Shown piece by piece: positions 20,310-29,600 of a stretch of DNA of 64,000 bases (position 1 is the stretch's first letter; every line of letters starts with the position of its first letter). The position numbers and the translations under genes are program-made. The notes beneath the pieces are model-generated. The model searched no databases. It worked only from the letters and a program-made list of their open reading frames with translations, and was not told the DNA's origin. Origin of the DNA: Niveibacterium sp. 24ML (GTDB taxonomy: Bacteria > Pseudomonadota > Gammaproteobacteria > Burkholderiales > Rhodocyclaceae); NCBI RefSeq assembly GCF_026586805.1, contig NZ_JAPFHA010000004.1, positions 124,001 through 188,000 on the forward strand, in the 5' to 3' direction.

Positions 20310-21008
20310 ATGACGTATGTTTTCGAACCGCCGGCACGCCCCGCGGTGCCCGTTGCAGGCAGCGATGCGCTGTTCCCGGTACGGCGGATCTTTTGCGTGG
20401 CGCGTAACTACGCTGCCCATGCCCGCGAGATGGGCCACGACCCGGAACGGGAGCCGCCGTTCTTCTTCTGCAAGCCGGCTGACGCGGTGCTGCCGGTGGC
20501 GGCGGGCGCACTGGGTGCGCTGCCCTATCCACCCGCAACGCAGAATCTGCACCACGAATTCGAACTGGTGGTGGCGCTGGGCAAGGGTGGGCGCGATCTG
20601 ACTCCCGAGCAGGCCGCCGACTGTGTATGGGGCTATGCCTGCGGTTTCGACATGACGCGGCGTGACTTGCAAGGCCGGGCCAAAGAGAAAGGCCAGCCTT
20701 GGGATTCCGGCAAGGCCTTCGACTTTGCCGCGCCGATCTCGCACATCCAGCACCGCGGCCATGCCCCCTTGCCGACTTCGGGTGAGATCGTGCTCAGCGT
20801 CAACGGCGTCGAGCGCCAGCGTGGCGATCTGGCGGACATGATCTGGTCGATCCCGGAAGTGATTGCGCACCTATCGACGCTGTGGACGCTCAAGGCGGGT
20901 GATCTGGTGTTTACCGGCACGCCGGAGGGCGTGGGCCCGGTGGTTCCGGGTGATCGCATGGAAGGCCGCATCGCCGGCGTGGGTGCAATCTCGATTCTGG
21001 TTTCCTGA
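20310..21008 (+). CDS. Fumarylacetoacetate hydrolase family protein
   Basis: A 232-aa protein with the FAH fold: IFCVARNYAAHAREMG at the start, PFFFCKPADAV, then the metal-binding acids in HHEFELVVALGK, the DMTRRDLQ loop, and the GDLVFTGTPEGVGPV end. Members hydrolyse or decarboxylate beta-diketo acids such as fumarylpyruvate or acylpyruvates using Mg2+. Length is typical of the small acylpyruvase/fumarylpyruvate-hydrolase group. The exact substrate cannot be assigned. Only 12 bases, including a nine-G tract, separate it from the next gene. Confidence 0.88.
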   Translation: MTYVFEPPARPAVPVAGSDALFPVRRIFCVARNYAAHAREMGHDPEREPPFFFCKPADAVLPVAAGALGALPYPPATQNLHHEFELVVALGKGGRDLTPEQAADCVWGYACGFDMTRRDLQGRAKEKGQPWDSGKAFDFAAPISHIQHRGHAPLPTSGEIVLSVNGVERQRGDLADMIWSIPEVIAHLSTLWTLKAGDLVFTGTPEGVGPVVPGDRMEGRIAGVGAISILVS

Positions 21009-21017
21009 GGGGGGGGG
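21009..21017 (+). repeat. Homopolymeric G9 tract in ribosome-binding region
   Basis: Nine consecutive G directly follow the stop of the FAH gene and end three bases before the ATG of the DUF2147 gene. They serve as the only visible Shine-Dalgarno sequence, and their length could vary by slippage. Confidence 0.75.
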
Positions 21018-21020
21018 CAC

Positions 21021-21464
21021 ATGAAGTCAGCCATTCGAAGTGTCTCGCTCGTGGCGGCGCTCTGCGCGGCGGTGGCGCAGGCCGAGGAGCCCTCTGCGGC
21101 CGGGCGCTGGAAGACGATCAGTGACGAGGACGGCAAGCCGCGTTCCATCCTGCGGATCGACGAGCAGGCGGGCGCTTACGAGGCGGTGGTCGAAAAGGTG
21201 TTCTACCGGCCGGGCGAGAAGCCCGATCAGTTGTGCGACAAGTGCAGCGACGCGCGCAAGGGTCAGAAAATCATCGGCATGAAGATCATGAACGGCCTCA
21301 AGCGCAACGGGCTCGCCTACGAGGGCGGTGAGATCCTCGACCCGGACAACGGCAAGGTCTATCGGGCCAAGATGAGCCTCTCGCCGGATGGCAAGACGCT
21401 TGAAGTGCGCGGTTTCATCGGGGTGTCCCTGTTTGGCCGCAGCCAGACCTGGTATCGCGAATGA
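21021..21464 (+). CDS. DUF2147 domain exported protein
   Basis: A 147-aa protein with a cleavable signal peptide (cleavage after AVAQA, near residue 21). The mature part follows the DUF2147 pattern: AAGRWKTISDEDGKPRS at the start, a conserved CDKCSDARKGQKIIGM segment with two Cys, and GGEILDPDNGKVYRAKMSLSP leading to LEVRGFIG and a terminal TWYRE. The family is a lipocalin-like periplasmic or outer-membrane-associated beta protein of unknown function. The four-base ATGA overlap with the next gene indicates co-translation. Confidence 0.88.
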   Translation: MKSAIRSVSLVAALCAAVAQAEEPSAAGRWKTISDEDGKPRSILRIDEQAGAYEAVVEKVFYRPGEKPDQLCDKCSDARKGQKIIGMKIMNGLKRNGLAYEGGEILDPDNGKVYRAKMSLSPDGKTLEVRGFIGVSLFGRSQTWYRE

Positions 21465-21955
21465 GCGCGGCGCTGGCATGGGTGCCGATTGATGAGGCCG
21501 CCTACGCGTTGTGGCGCGATGAATCCGTCGCCGGCTATGCGGAAGGCAAGGTAGAGGCCGGCAACTGGCCAGCGGAAGGTGCGCTGGCGCGCGCCGAAGC
21601 GGAATTCGCCAGCCTCCTGCCACACGGTGCGCAGACGCCACAGCACCACATCGGGCGGCTGGTACGCGAGGACGGCCAATCGATCGCAACCGCCTGGTTG
21701 CGCGTGGCGCCCGAGCATGAGGGCGCGGGCGCGCAGATCCTTGCCTACCTGTACGACTTCGTGATTGATCCGCCGTGGCGTGGGCAGGGGCTTGGCCTGG
21801 CGGCGATGGCGGCGGTCGAGGCCTGGGCCCGCGGGCTTGGTGCGCAGCGCCTGTCGCTGCATGTGTTCGCCCACAATACGGCGGCTTGCCGGCTTTACGC
21901 GAAGGCCGGCTTTGTCACCACGAATCTGAACATGAGCAAGGCCTTGTTGGGGTAG
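21461..21955 (+). CDS. GNAT family N-acetyltransferase
   Basis: A 164-aa acetyltransferase. The acetyl-CoA binding motif A is seen as VIDPPWRGQGLGLAAMAAVEAWARGLG (~residues 103-129), followed by SLHVFAHNTAACRLYAKAGFV typical of GNAT motif B. It overlaps the DUF2147 gene. The substrate is unknown. Its N-terminal half is polar and Ala/Glu-rich. Confidence 0.87.
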   Translation: MSAALAWVPIDEAAYALWRDESVAGYAEGKVEAGNWPAEGALARAEAEFASLLPHGAQTPQHHIGRLVREDGQSIATAWLRVAPEHEGAGAQILAYLYDFVIDPPWRGQGLGLAAMAAVEAWARGLGAQRLSLHVFAHNTAACRLYAKAGFVTTNLNMSKALLG

Positions 21956-22026
21956 AGCGGAAGTCGTAAGCCGGCTTGGCTAGACTTCAATCGCGAAACG
22001 CCTTTTCGCCACGACGGAGAGCGAGC

Positions 22027-22767
22027 ATGAATCAGCAGCAGGCAGATGAAGCCCTGGCGGTGTTTGCGCGGCAGCTTGCCGTGTCGGCGCCCGCAGAAGG
22101 CGAGCGCGACGAAGTGATGCGCGCCGCCGCCGCCTTGCTGAACGCCCGGCAATGCAGCCTGATGGTGGTGCCGGACGATACCGAGGCCCACTTGCGCCTG
22201 CGTCTGGTTGCCAGCGCAGGCGAATTGCCCGATGCGGCATGGATCGATGCGGTCAGTGCTGCCGATGGCATTGCCGGTCAGGTGATGTTGCGGCGCGAGC
22301 CGGTCTGGGTGCCGGACATTGCGACGTCCCCCTACAAGACGCTCGCGCGACGGGGCGCCGCCGGCAGTTTCATCTGCGTGCCGCTTGAAGCGGGGCGGGC
22401 CTGCATCGGGGTTTTTTGCGTCAGCGAACCGCTTGAGCAGGCGTTCTCGCAGGCCGATGCGGTGCGGGCGCGAATTGTGGCGGCCTTGCTGGCCCACGCG
22501 GTGCAGGTGATCCGGCTCGATCGCCTGCTGCATTCGCGGGTGGCGCAGCTGAGCCTTGCGCGGGCCGGCATGGATGCGCCTGAGGCGATGTTCGGCGGCG
22601 CCCTGCCGCCAACCCGGGTTGCGAAGATGCTGGCAAAGTCGTTCTATCGCGACCTGTCGAGTGCCGGGTTCGCGCCGCCGCAGATCGTCGAAGCCGCATC
22701 CGAGATCATCGGCTTGATCTCCGGCAGCCTCGCGCGCCATCGGCGCCGGCTCGACGAGCACGACTGA
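22027..22767 (+). CDS. GAF domain protein
   Basis: A 246-aa cytoplasmic protein with a single GAF-type domain at ~residues 20-170: AAALLNARQCSLMVVPDD, DGIAGQVMLRREPVWVPDI, SFICVPLEAGRACIGVFCVSEPL. GAF domains bind small ligands or act as dimerisation sensors. The last ~75 residues are helical and without a recognisable output domain. The ATG at 22027 has GGAG six bases upstream; an open frame starting at 21976 is unlikely to be translated. It is followed after 23 bp by a patatin-like gene. Confidence 0.8.
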   Translation: MNQQQADEALAVFARQLAVSAPAEGERDEVMRAAAALLNARQCSLMVVPDDTEAHLRLRLVASAGELPDAAWIDAVSAADGIAGQVMLRREPVWVPDIATSPYKTLARRGAAGSFICVPLEAGRACIGVFCVSEPLEQAFSQADAVRARIVAALLAHAVQVIRLDRLLHSRVAQLSLARAGMDAPEAMFGGALPPTRVAKMLAKSFYRDLSSAGFAPPQIVEAASEIIGLISGSLARHRRRLDEHD

Positions 22768-22790
22768 GCGCGCCCGCCCATCCTTCGCCC

Positions 22791-23852
22791 ATGAACGCCA
22801 TGCCATTGAGCCTTCGCGCCGGTCCGCGCGCGCTTGAACACATTCGCCGCAACGGGCTCAGGCCCGACGACATCGCCTGTATCCCGGCCGCGGCCGGTGG
22901 CCCCAAGGGCCTGGCACTGATTCCCTTCGACCGCTGGCTCTTCGGTGAATGGCTGCCGCGCGGCACGCGCATGCCGACGCTGATCGGTGCTTCGATCGGT
23001 GCCTGGCGCATGAGCGCGGCGGCGCAGGCCGAGCCGCTGGCTGCACTGGATCGTCTTGCAGAGTGTTATGTGCACCGGCAGCGTTACCGCGAGGGGGTGA
23101 CCCCGCGTGAGGTGGCGGAGAAGATTGTCGGCCTCGCCGAGTCGGTGGCGCAGCCCTGGCAGCCGCGCGCCGATGTGCCCTTGCGCGTGATTGTTTCGCG
23201 TGCGGTGGGGCCGCTCGCCGGCAAGGATTCACGTGGTGCGTTCGCGCGGATTGCCGCGGCCAATGCGGTATCGCGCGGGCGCCTTGCGCGTCACTTTCAC
23301 CGTGAGGTCTTTGCCTCGGGCCCAGCCAGCCCGCTCGATGGGCTCTGGCAAGACGGCTTCGCCACCCGCCAGCATGGATTGAACGCCGATAACTGCGTTG
23401 CGGCGCTTACCGCGTCGGGGTCGATTCCGCTGATCTGCGACGCGGTGGGGCGGATCCCGGGCCTGCCTGATGCCCCCTACTGGGATGGCGGTTTGATCGA
23501 CTACCACATCCACTTGCCCTATCAGCAACTGCCCGGCATCACGCTTTACCCGCACTTCGTTGAAGGCGTGATTCCGGGCTGGCTCGACAAGTTCATTCCG
23601 TGGCGCAAGCAAGGCTTTGGCAGGGGCGGCGAGAGCCTGGCGAACATGCTGTTGATCGCCCCGAGCGAGGCGCTGCTCGCCCGCCTGCCGAATCGGAAGC
23701 TGCCGGATCGCAACGACTTCTACCGTTACGGTGCCGACCACGCTGCGCGCGAAGCGGCCTGGCGGCGTGCGATGGCAGAGTGCGAGCGAATCGCCGAGGC
23801 GTTTGCCCGTTGGGTCGAGAAGCCGGATCTGTCAATTGTCATGCCGCTCTGA
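22791..23852 (+). CDS. Patatin-like phospholipase family protein
   Basis: A 353-aa protein with the patatin catalytic dyad: the nucleophile Ser in GASIGAW (~residue 67) preceded by an anion-hole-like AAAGGPKGL, and the partner Asp in YWDGGLIDYH (~229). Such enzymes hydrolyse acyl chains of phospholipids or other lipids. No signal peptide is visible, so it is probably cytoplasmic or peripheral. The C-terminal third is basic and contains a Trp-rich amphipathic segment (IPGWLDKFIPWRKQ) that could bind membranes. Confidence 0.87.
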   Translation: MNAMPLSLRAGPRALEHIRRNGLRPDDIACIPAAAGGPKGLALIPFDRWLFGEWLPRGTRMPTLIGASIGAWRMSAAAQAEPLAALDRLAECYVHRQRYREGVTPREVAEKIVGLAESVAQPWQPRADVPLRVIVSRAVGPLAGKDSRGAFARIAAANAVSRGRLARHFHREVFASGPASPLDGLWQDGFATRQHGLNADNCVAALTASGSIPLICDAVGRIPGLPDAPYWDGGLIDYHIHLPYQQLPGITLYPHFVEGVIPGWLDKFIPWRKQGFGRGGESLANMLLIAPSEALLARLPNRKLPDRNDFYRYGADHAAREAAWRRAMAECERIAEAFARWVEKPDLSIVMPL

Positions 23853-23918
23853 GACTGGCGACGGCCGTTGATGGCAATCCTGTTGAGTTTGTTAAGGCGA
23901 ATGTCATTTTTTGCGATT

Positions 23919-23949
23919 ATGATGAACGTATATCCCTCGCGTTCATCAT
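23919..23949. promoter_or_regulatory. Perfect 10-bp inverted repeat upstream of FN3 lipoprotein gene
   Basis: ATGATGAACG at 23919-23928 and CGTTCATCAT at 23940-23949 are exact reverse complements separated by 11 bases, in an AT-rich intergenic stretch ending 24 bases before the next ATG. It could be an operator or an mRNA hairpin. The T-rich stretch before it (TTTTTTGCGATTAT) may hold a -10 element. Confidence 0.6.
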
Positions 23950-23973
23950 TTGACCGGAAATCCAAGGCCCGCC

Positions 23974-26592
23974 ATGCGAACCCTCCGACTCGCCCTGCTG
24001 ATGCTGTGTGCCGCAGTGATCCTGCCTTCTTGTGGTGGAGGCGGTGGAGAGGGTGGTGGGGGCACCGTTGTGCCGGCTGTGCCGACCGGCCTGGTGGCCA
24101 CGGCGGGTGATGCGCAGGTGTCGATCGCCTGGGTCGCCACGTCCGGCGCGACCGCCTACCACGTAAAGCGCGCGATCAGCGCTGGCGGCCCCTACACCGA
24201 AGTGGCGGCGCCGGCAGGCACGCCCTTCATTGACAGTGGTTTGAGCAACGGCACGACTTACTACTACGTGCTGACCGCTGCCAACTCGGCCGGCGAAAGT
24301 GCGCAGTCGGCCGAGGTATCTGCGACGCCGGTTTCCGCGCTGGCACCGCCGGCTGGTGTGATCGCGCTGGGTGCGGACCGGCAGGTGAGCCTGAGCTGGG
24401 AGGCCGTGGCCGCTGCCACCGCCTACCGCGTCAAACGTTCCGATGCGGTAGGCGGCCCCTACACGCTGATCGCCTCGCCAACAAGTACGCACTACACCGA
24501 CACGGGGCGAAGCAACGGCAGCGCGTATCACTACGTTGTCTCGGCCGTGACCGCCGCGGGTGAGAGCGCTGACAGCGCGGAAGTCTCCGCGACGCCAAGC
24601 GCTGGCCTGCCGATCCTGCCAGCCGAGGACGTCACCAAGAACCGTTTCGGCATGAATACCTGGTTCCTCAGTGATTGGGACGGTGGCCTTGCCTTTGCCG
24701 ATGCGATGAAGCAGGCGCGCCCCTGGCAGGACGCCACCGACTGGCACCAGCCGGTTGGCGGCATCGACGCGCTGGGCTGGCCGACGGCCGACGCCTCGAC
24801 TGTCATCCTCACCGGCACGCCGGCTCAGATCAACGGTACCTACAAGCTGGTCTTCAACGGGCAGGCCGATGTATCGCTGATGTGGGTGGGCGGCACGGTG
24901 AGCAACAAGGTCTATGACGCCGCCAGCAATACCACCACGGCCGATGTGACCTACGCGGCCAACGCGACCGGTAGCGTCGGCATCATCCTCAAGAACACCA
25001 AGCGCACCGCGAACAGTGCGGTCAACTCTGGTTTCACCAACATGCGCCTCTACCGGCCCGGCTACCCGGCCGATGGCAGCGCCGTCTTTACAACGCCCTT
25101 CATTGCGGCGTTCGCCAAGACGCATACGGTGCGGATGATGGACTGGACCGCGACCAACTCGAACCTGGTGGAGCACTGGGCTGATCGCATGACGCCGTTG
25201 CATTTCTCTCGTGAAGGCGGGCGCTACACCGGCCCGGGCGGGCTGGTGTATGACAGCTCGTCGCTCGGGGTTGCGATCGAGCACCAGATCCAGCTCTGCA
25301 ATGCCGCGCATGTCGACTGCTGGATCAATGTTCCGGTTGCGGCGGATGACGATTACGTGCGCAAGCTCGCACTCGCTTTGCGCTACGGCACCGACGGCAC
25401 CAATCCCTACACCAGCACCCAGGCTAACCCGGTGTATCCGCCACTCGATCCGAGCCTGCGGGTGTACCTCGAATACGCCAATGAGATCTGGAACTCGGCG
25501 GGCGGGTTCCGCTGCTTTGGCGTGATCCAGGACATCGTCGCCGCGCTGCCGGCCGGCCATCCACTGCTGACGCCGACCGAGGCGAGCATCTGGTTCAAGA
25601 TGTGGCGCTATCCCGCCTACCGTACTGCACTGATCAGCGACATCTTCCGCGCCGTGTATGGCGAGGCTTCGATGATGACGCGCATCCGCCCTGTCCTGAT
25701 GACGCAGCAGGGCGACGGGCAGGCGACACTGTCGCAGGCGATCAACTGGCTCGATCACTATGCGCGCAGCCAGTCACCCGCCAGGCAGGTATCGGACTAC
25801 CTCTACGGCGCCGGCGGTTCCGGCTACTACAACTCCACCAATGAGCCGGCGAACAAGGCCGACCGCGACGCCTACTTCGCGGCGGGCAGCTATCCGCCTG
25901 CGCCGAACGTGAAGGGCTTTGGGGTGGATGCGGTCTGGGCGGCGAATTTCGGCCTCAAGCGCATCGCTTACGAAGGCGGCCCGAGCCTCGACAACTACGG
26001 CGATGTCGATGCGCGTGCGCTCAATGCCGATCCGCGCATGCAGGACATGGTCGTCAAGACACACGACGCCTGGTCGCAGCAAGGCGGCGACTTGCTGGTC
26101 TACTACGTTGCCCGTGGCACGCCGAAGTGGGAGTTCACGCCCGACATCACGACGCTCGCGACGCCCAAGTACAAGGCGCTCGATCAATTGCAGACGCAGC
26201 CGCGTGCCGCAGTGACGCTGGGGCAGGCGCTGCCGGGCACGATTGTCGCGACAGCTACGCCCGACTATCGGATCCGGACCGGCTTTGACTACGCCACGAC
26301 GTGCGCTGGGCAGCCCTGCGTGGGGGGCAACGATGCCGGTGAATGGGTGGCATTGCCTGCCCATGCGGCCGCAGCCTTCAACGCGCGCCTCAGTGTCAGC
26401 GGCATCGCCGCTTCGGGCGCGACGATCAAGGTCTGGGTCAATGGCGTCCAGAAGGGGCAGGTAACGCTCGCGAGCGGTAGCGCCTTGACGACCAGCAGTG
26501 CGCTGGATCTGGCCATCCCGGCGGGTTTGGTGGCGGTGCGGCTGGAAGTCGTGAGCGGCGGGCTCAATCTGCGATCGGTCACGATCAACTGA
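23974..26592 (+). CDS. Lipoprotein with two fibronectin-III domains and a glycosidase-like core
   Basis: An 872-aa lipoprotein: signal sequence LALLMLCAAVILPSC with lipobox Cys at ~residue 20, a Gly-rich linker, and two FN3 repeats (~35-125 and ~128-215, each with GGPYT and ESA-SAEVSATP). A ~500-residue core follows that begins KNRFGMNTWFLSDWDGG and contains VYLEYANEIWNSAG; an Asn-Glu after a beta strand is typical of the acid/base in (beta/alpha)8 clan GH-A-like glycosidases. The last ~110 residues look like a beta-sandwich module. FN3 plus catalytic core suggests degradation of extracellular polysaccharide, but no GH family can be named. ATG 23974 is chosen because it gives a compact signal peptide; AAGG is upstream. 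Confidence 0.68.
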   Translation: MRTLRLALLMLCAAVILPSCGGGGGEGGGGTVVPAVPTGLVATAGDAQVSIAWVATSGATAYHVKRAISAGGPYTEVAAPAGTPFIDSGLSNGTTYYYVLTAANSAGESAQSAEVSATPVSALAPPAGVIALGADRQVSLSWEAVAAATAYRVKRSDAVGGPYTLIASPTSTHYTDTGRSNGSAYHYVVSAVTAAGESADSAEVSATPSAGLPILPAEDVTKNRFGMNTWFLSDWDGGLAFADAMKQARPWQDATDWHQPVGGIDALGWPTADASTVILTGTPAQINGTYKLVFNGQADVSLMWVGGTVSNKVYDAASNTTTADVTYAANATGSVGIILKNTKRTANSAVNSGFTNMRLYRPGYPADGSAVFTTPFIAAFAKTHTVRMMDWTATNSNLVEHWADRMTPLHFSREGGRYTGPGGLVYDSSSLGVAIEHQIQLCNAAHVDCWINVPVAADDDYVRKLALALRYGTDGTNPYTSTQANPVYPPLDPSLRVYLEYANEIWNSAGGFRCFGVIQDIVAALPAGHPLLTPTEASIWFKMWRYPAYRTALISDIFRAVYGEASMMTRIRPVLMTQQGDGQATLSQAINWLDHYARSQSPARQVSDYLYGAGGSGYYNSTNEPANKADRDAYFAAGSYPPAPNVKGFGVDAVWAANFGLKRIAYEGGPSLDNYGDVDARALNADPRMQDMVVKTHDAWSQQGGDLLVYYVARGTPKWEFTPDITTLATPKYKALDQLQTQPRAAVTLGQALPGTIVATATPDYRIRTGFDYATTCAGQPCVGGNDAGEWVALPAHAAAAFNARLSVSGIAASGATIKVWVNGVQKGQVTLASGSALTTSSALDLAIPAGLVAVRLEVVSGGLNLRSVTIN

Positions 26593-26645
26593 TTGCCGGC
26601 GGCGCCGGCAATCAGCCGCAAGGCGGCCGCTCAAGCGGCCGCTTT
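26591..26645. terminator. Two stem-loops between convergent genes
   Basis: GATTGCCGGC/GCCGGCAATC (26591-26613, loop GGC) is followed by GCGGCCGCT/AGCGGCCGC (26623-26642) extended by AA/TT pairs and ending in TTT on the + strand. They lie where the FN3 gene meets the PBP gene tail to tail, so they probably stop transcription from either side. The second overlaps the end of the PBP coding region. Confidence 0.5.
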
Positions 26646-29600
26646 GTCTGCAGGTTTGGGTGCCGCCGGCGCTGCCTTGCAGTCGGTGCCCGGGTTGGCG
26701 CTGCGGTTGATTTCGTCGATCAGCTTGGGCGCCAGGATCTTGAGCAGTTGGGCGGGCAAGGCGCTGGTGAATTGGTACTGCTCAGCCGCGGGGCCCTTCA
26801 CATAGGCCGTCACCGTGCCGAAATGGCGCTCGCCGATGTAGAAGACGAAGGTGCCGGAGCGGCTGACCACGCGCGATGAGATCAGCACGCCGCCCTTGCC
26901 ATACACCTCGAAGCGGTGATCGCCGGTGCCTGTTTTACCGCCCACCGCGATCGGGCTGCCGTCCGGGCGCTTGAACACGCCACTCAGGCGTCTGGCGGTG
27001 CCCTTCTCAACCACCAGCGCCATCGCTTCACGCGCTACCCGGGCTACTTCGGGGGCTAAAACCTGCTCGCTTGCCGCCGGCTGATAGGCAAAGTGCGTTT
27101 CGTACGGTGTGCCGACGGCAAAGCGCAGTTGATCAAGGCGCACCGTTGGCAGGCGCACGCCGTCGTTGATCAGCACGCCGACCAGTTCGGCCAGCGCGGC
27201 CGGCCGGTCTGCCGAACTGCCCAGTGCGGTGGCGTAAGAGGGGACAAGGGTTTCGAAGGGGTAGCCGAGCCGCTTCCAGCGTTTGTGGATCTCCAGGAAG
27301 GCTTCGACTTCCACCAGCTGCTTGATCCGCACGTCCTGGGCACTCTTGTGGCGGGTACGGAAGAGCCAGCGATAGACATTCTGCCGCTCGTCCGCGCTAG
27401 CCTCGAAAACTTCCGCCAGGCTCGCCTTCGGATGGGTGCGCAGGTAAGCCACCAGCCAGAGTTCCAGCGGGTGCACGCCGGCAAGGTAGCCTCGGTCGGC
27501 AAGATCGTAGCGCTCCGGCGAGTACTGATCGTAGAGGCGCGCGAGGCTGGTCGATTCAATCGAAGCATCGGGCAGCCGTTGGGTCAGGAATTCGCTGAAT
27601 TGCGCTTCATTGGCACCGGGGTTGATCGAGCGGAAGATCGTGGCGAGGCGCTTGGGCGTCGGCCGGATGCCCTGCAGCAGCGCATCCATGATCTCGCTCT
27701 CGCTCTTGCCCTGGAACTTCTTGTAGAAGCGCACGATGAAGGCCTTGCCTTCGCGGTCGGCAAAGCGCGCGAGGTACTCCTGCCGCTTCGGATCGTCGTG
27801 GTCGTCGAGCAATGTCGCGCTGGAACTGGGCATGTTGAACATCGTGTGACGCACGATGTCCCGCATCAGGCGGATGAAGGGCAGATTCACCGATCGTTGC
27901 AGGCTTTCGCGCACCGAGACGATTCGTTCGTTGTCGGCCTTGTCGAAGTTCTCGAAGGTCAGCAGCCCGCCGCCGGTGAAGAAGCTCTCGCCCGGGCTGG
28001 CCGAATACTTGCGCTCCATGGCGGCCTGCAGCATCGGTTCGAGCCCGCGCTCGCTGGTGCTGGAAAGGTAGTCCACCGCCCAGCGGGTCAGTGCGTCCTG
28101 GCGGGCGATCGGTACCTGCTGCAAGGATTCTTTCGAGATCGACCCGAGTCGCTCATGCAGATCGGCGACCAGTTCAAGGTAGGTCACCAGGGTCCGCAGC
28201 TTGGCGGTAGACCCGAGGTCGAGTTTGGTGCCGGCATTGATGTCGAAGGGCTGATCGAAGTTATCGGTCTGCACCCGCACCAGGTTTGCGCCGGCCGCCC
28301 GTTCGAACAGCGTGAAGCTGTAGATCACCTGCGACGGATCGCCGCCGCCGAGCATGCGTTCGCCAATCAAGCCGGCGGCCTTGGCGGCCTCGGTCGTGTT
28401 GATCGACCGCAGGGTGTCGGTGACCTCGCGTTGCAGGCGGCTGTCGATTGAACTGACCGCGCTCATGTCCATGCGGTCAAGATCGTAGAGCCGCGATACC
28501 CCCAGCAGTGATGAAAGCTGGGTGCGCGTCACGAGCACCGCCTTGCGCCCGGCAACCGTGTGCAGATTGTCGCTGGCCGCCGCTGCGCGCTGCAGCTTCA
28601 GCGGTTGTGCCAGCGCGGCGTCGCGCAGGCTGGCGTCGATCACGCCCTCGCTCGCCAGCAGGCGCAGGTGGGTATTGGTCAGCGCTTCAAGCGACTGCTG
28701 GTCGGCCAGGAAGCCGCTCGGGCGGCGCTGCGAAATCATCAGCGAGAGCGCCTGCTTGTAGGCGAGCGCGCGCTTGGCTTTGTCCGCGTTCGGGTTGCGC
28801 AAGAGCGCGTTCACCTCGGCGAAGTCTCGCCCGTACCAGGCCGCGAGCGCATCGCCGATGCCGATCACTTCGCCATAGCCGGCCTTGGCCGCAAGCGGCA
28901 CGGTGTTGAGGTAGTCGAGCACGAGCTGGCGTCGCACCGCGCTGGTGTCGGGGCCACCCAGGTAGGCGCGCAACGAGGCCGAGGCCATCTGCTGCAGTTT
29001 GTCCTGCGGTGAAGTCGTCCGGCCGCCGGCGGAGTGGCGATACTTCTCGATCTGCGTCGCCAGGGTGCTGCCGCCGTGGGCATCGTGGTCGGGGTTGAAG
29101 CGGTGGATCAACTGGTCGGCGCTGGCCTTGAGCAGTCGGTCCCACTCGATTGCCGGATTCTTGGTCAGGTGTTCCGGGCTGAGCAACTCGCGGTTCTCGA
29201 TGAACAGCAAGCTGCGCACCAGCATCGGCGGCACCGATTCAAACTTGTCGTAAGCGCGCACCGGAATCTGCGCATCGAAGAGCGCCTCGCCGGCGCAATC
29301 GTCGATCGCGAGCCCGCCCCGGGTCTTTTCGCGGTAGGGCGCAAACAGGCCGGCATCGATCGTCTGGGCCATCTCGGGCGAGATTCGCGCCTGGTCGGTG
29401 ACTGCATAGTGCCTTGCCGTCAGGCGCGTCGTGATCTGCGGCAGCGCGGTGTAGCCAAAGCGCTGATCGAAAGGGCCGGTCGCCGGGAAGCGGATCGCAT
29501 CGCTCTTGCCGGGCGCCAGTTTGAAGTTCATGCGCTGGCCCCACTCGCTGAGGTAACGCGATTGCAGTCGCGAGGTGCTCGCTTCGCGCCAGGCCAGCAC

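Noticed and set aside
23917-25758. A 613-codon - strand frame across the FN3 lipoprotein gene
   Set aside because: It crosses the promoter palindrome, has no SD and is an antisense shadow of conserved FN3 repeats.
27093-28451. A 452-codon + strand frame inside the PBP gene
   Set aside because: It is the complement of transpeptidase coding sequence and has no recognisable protein features.
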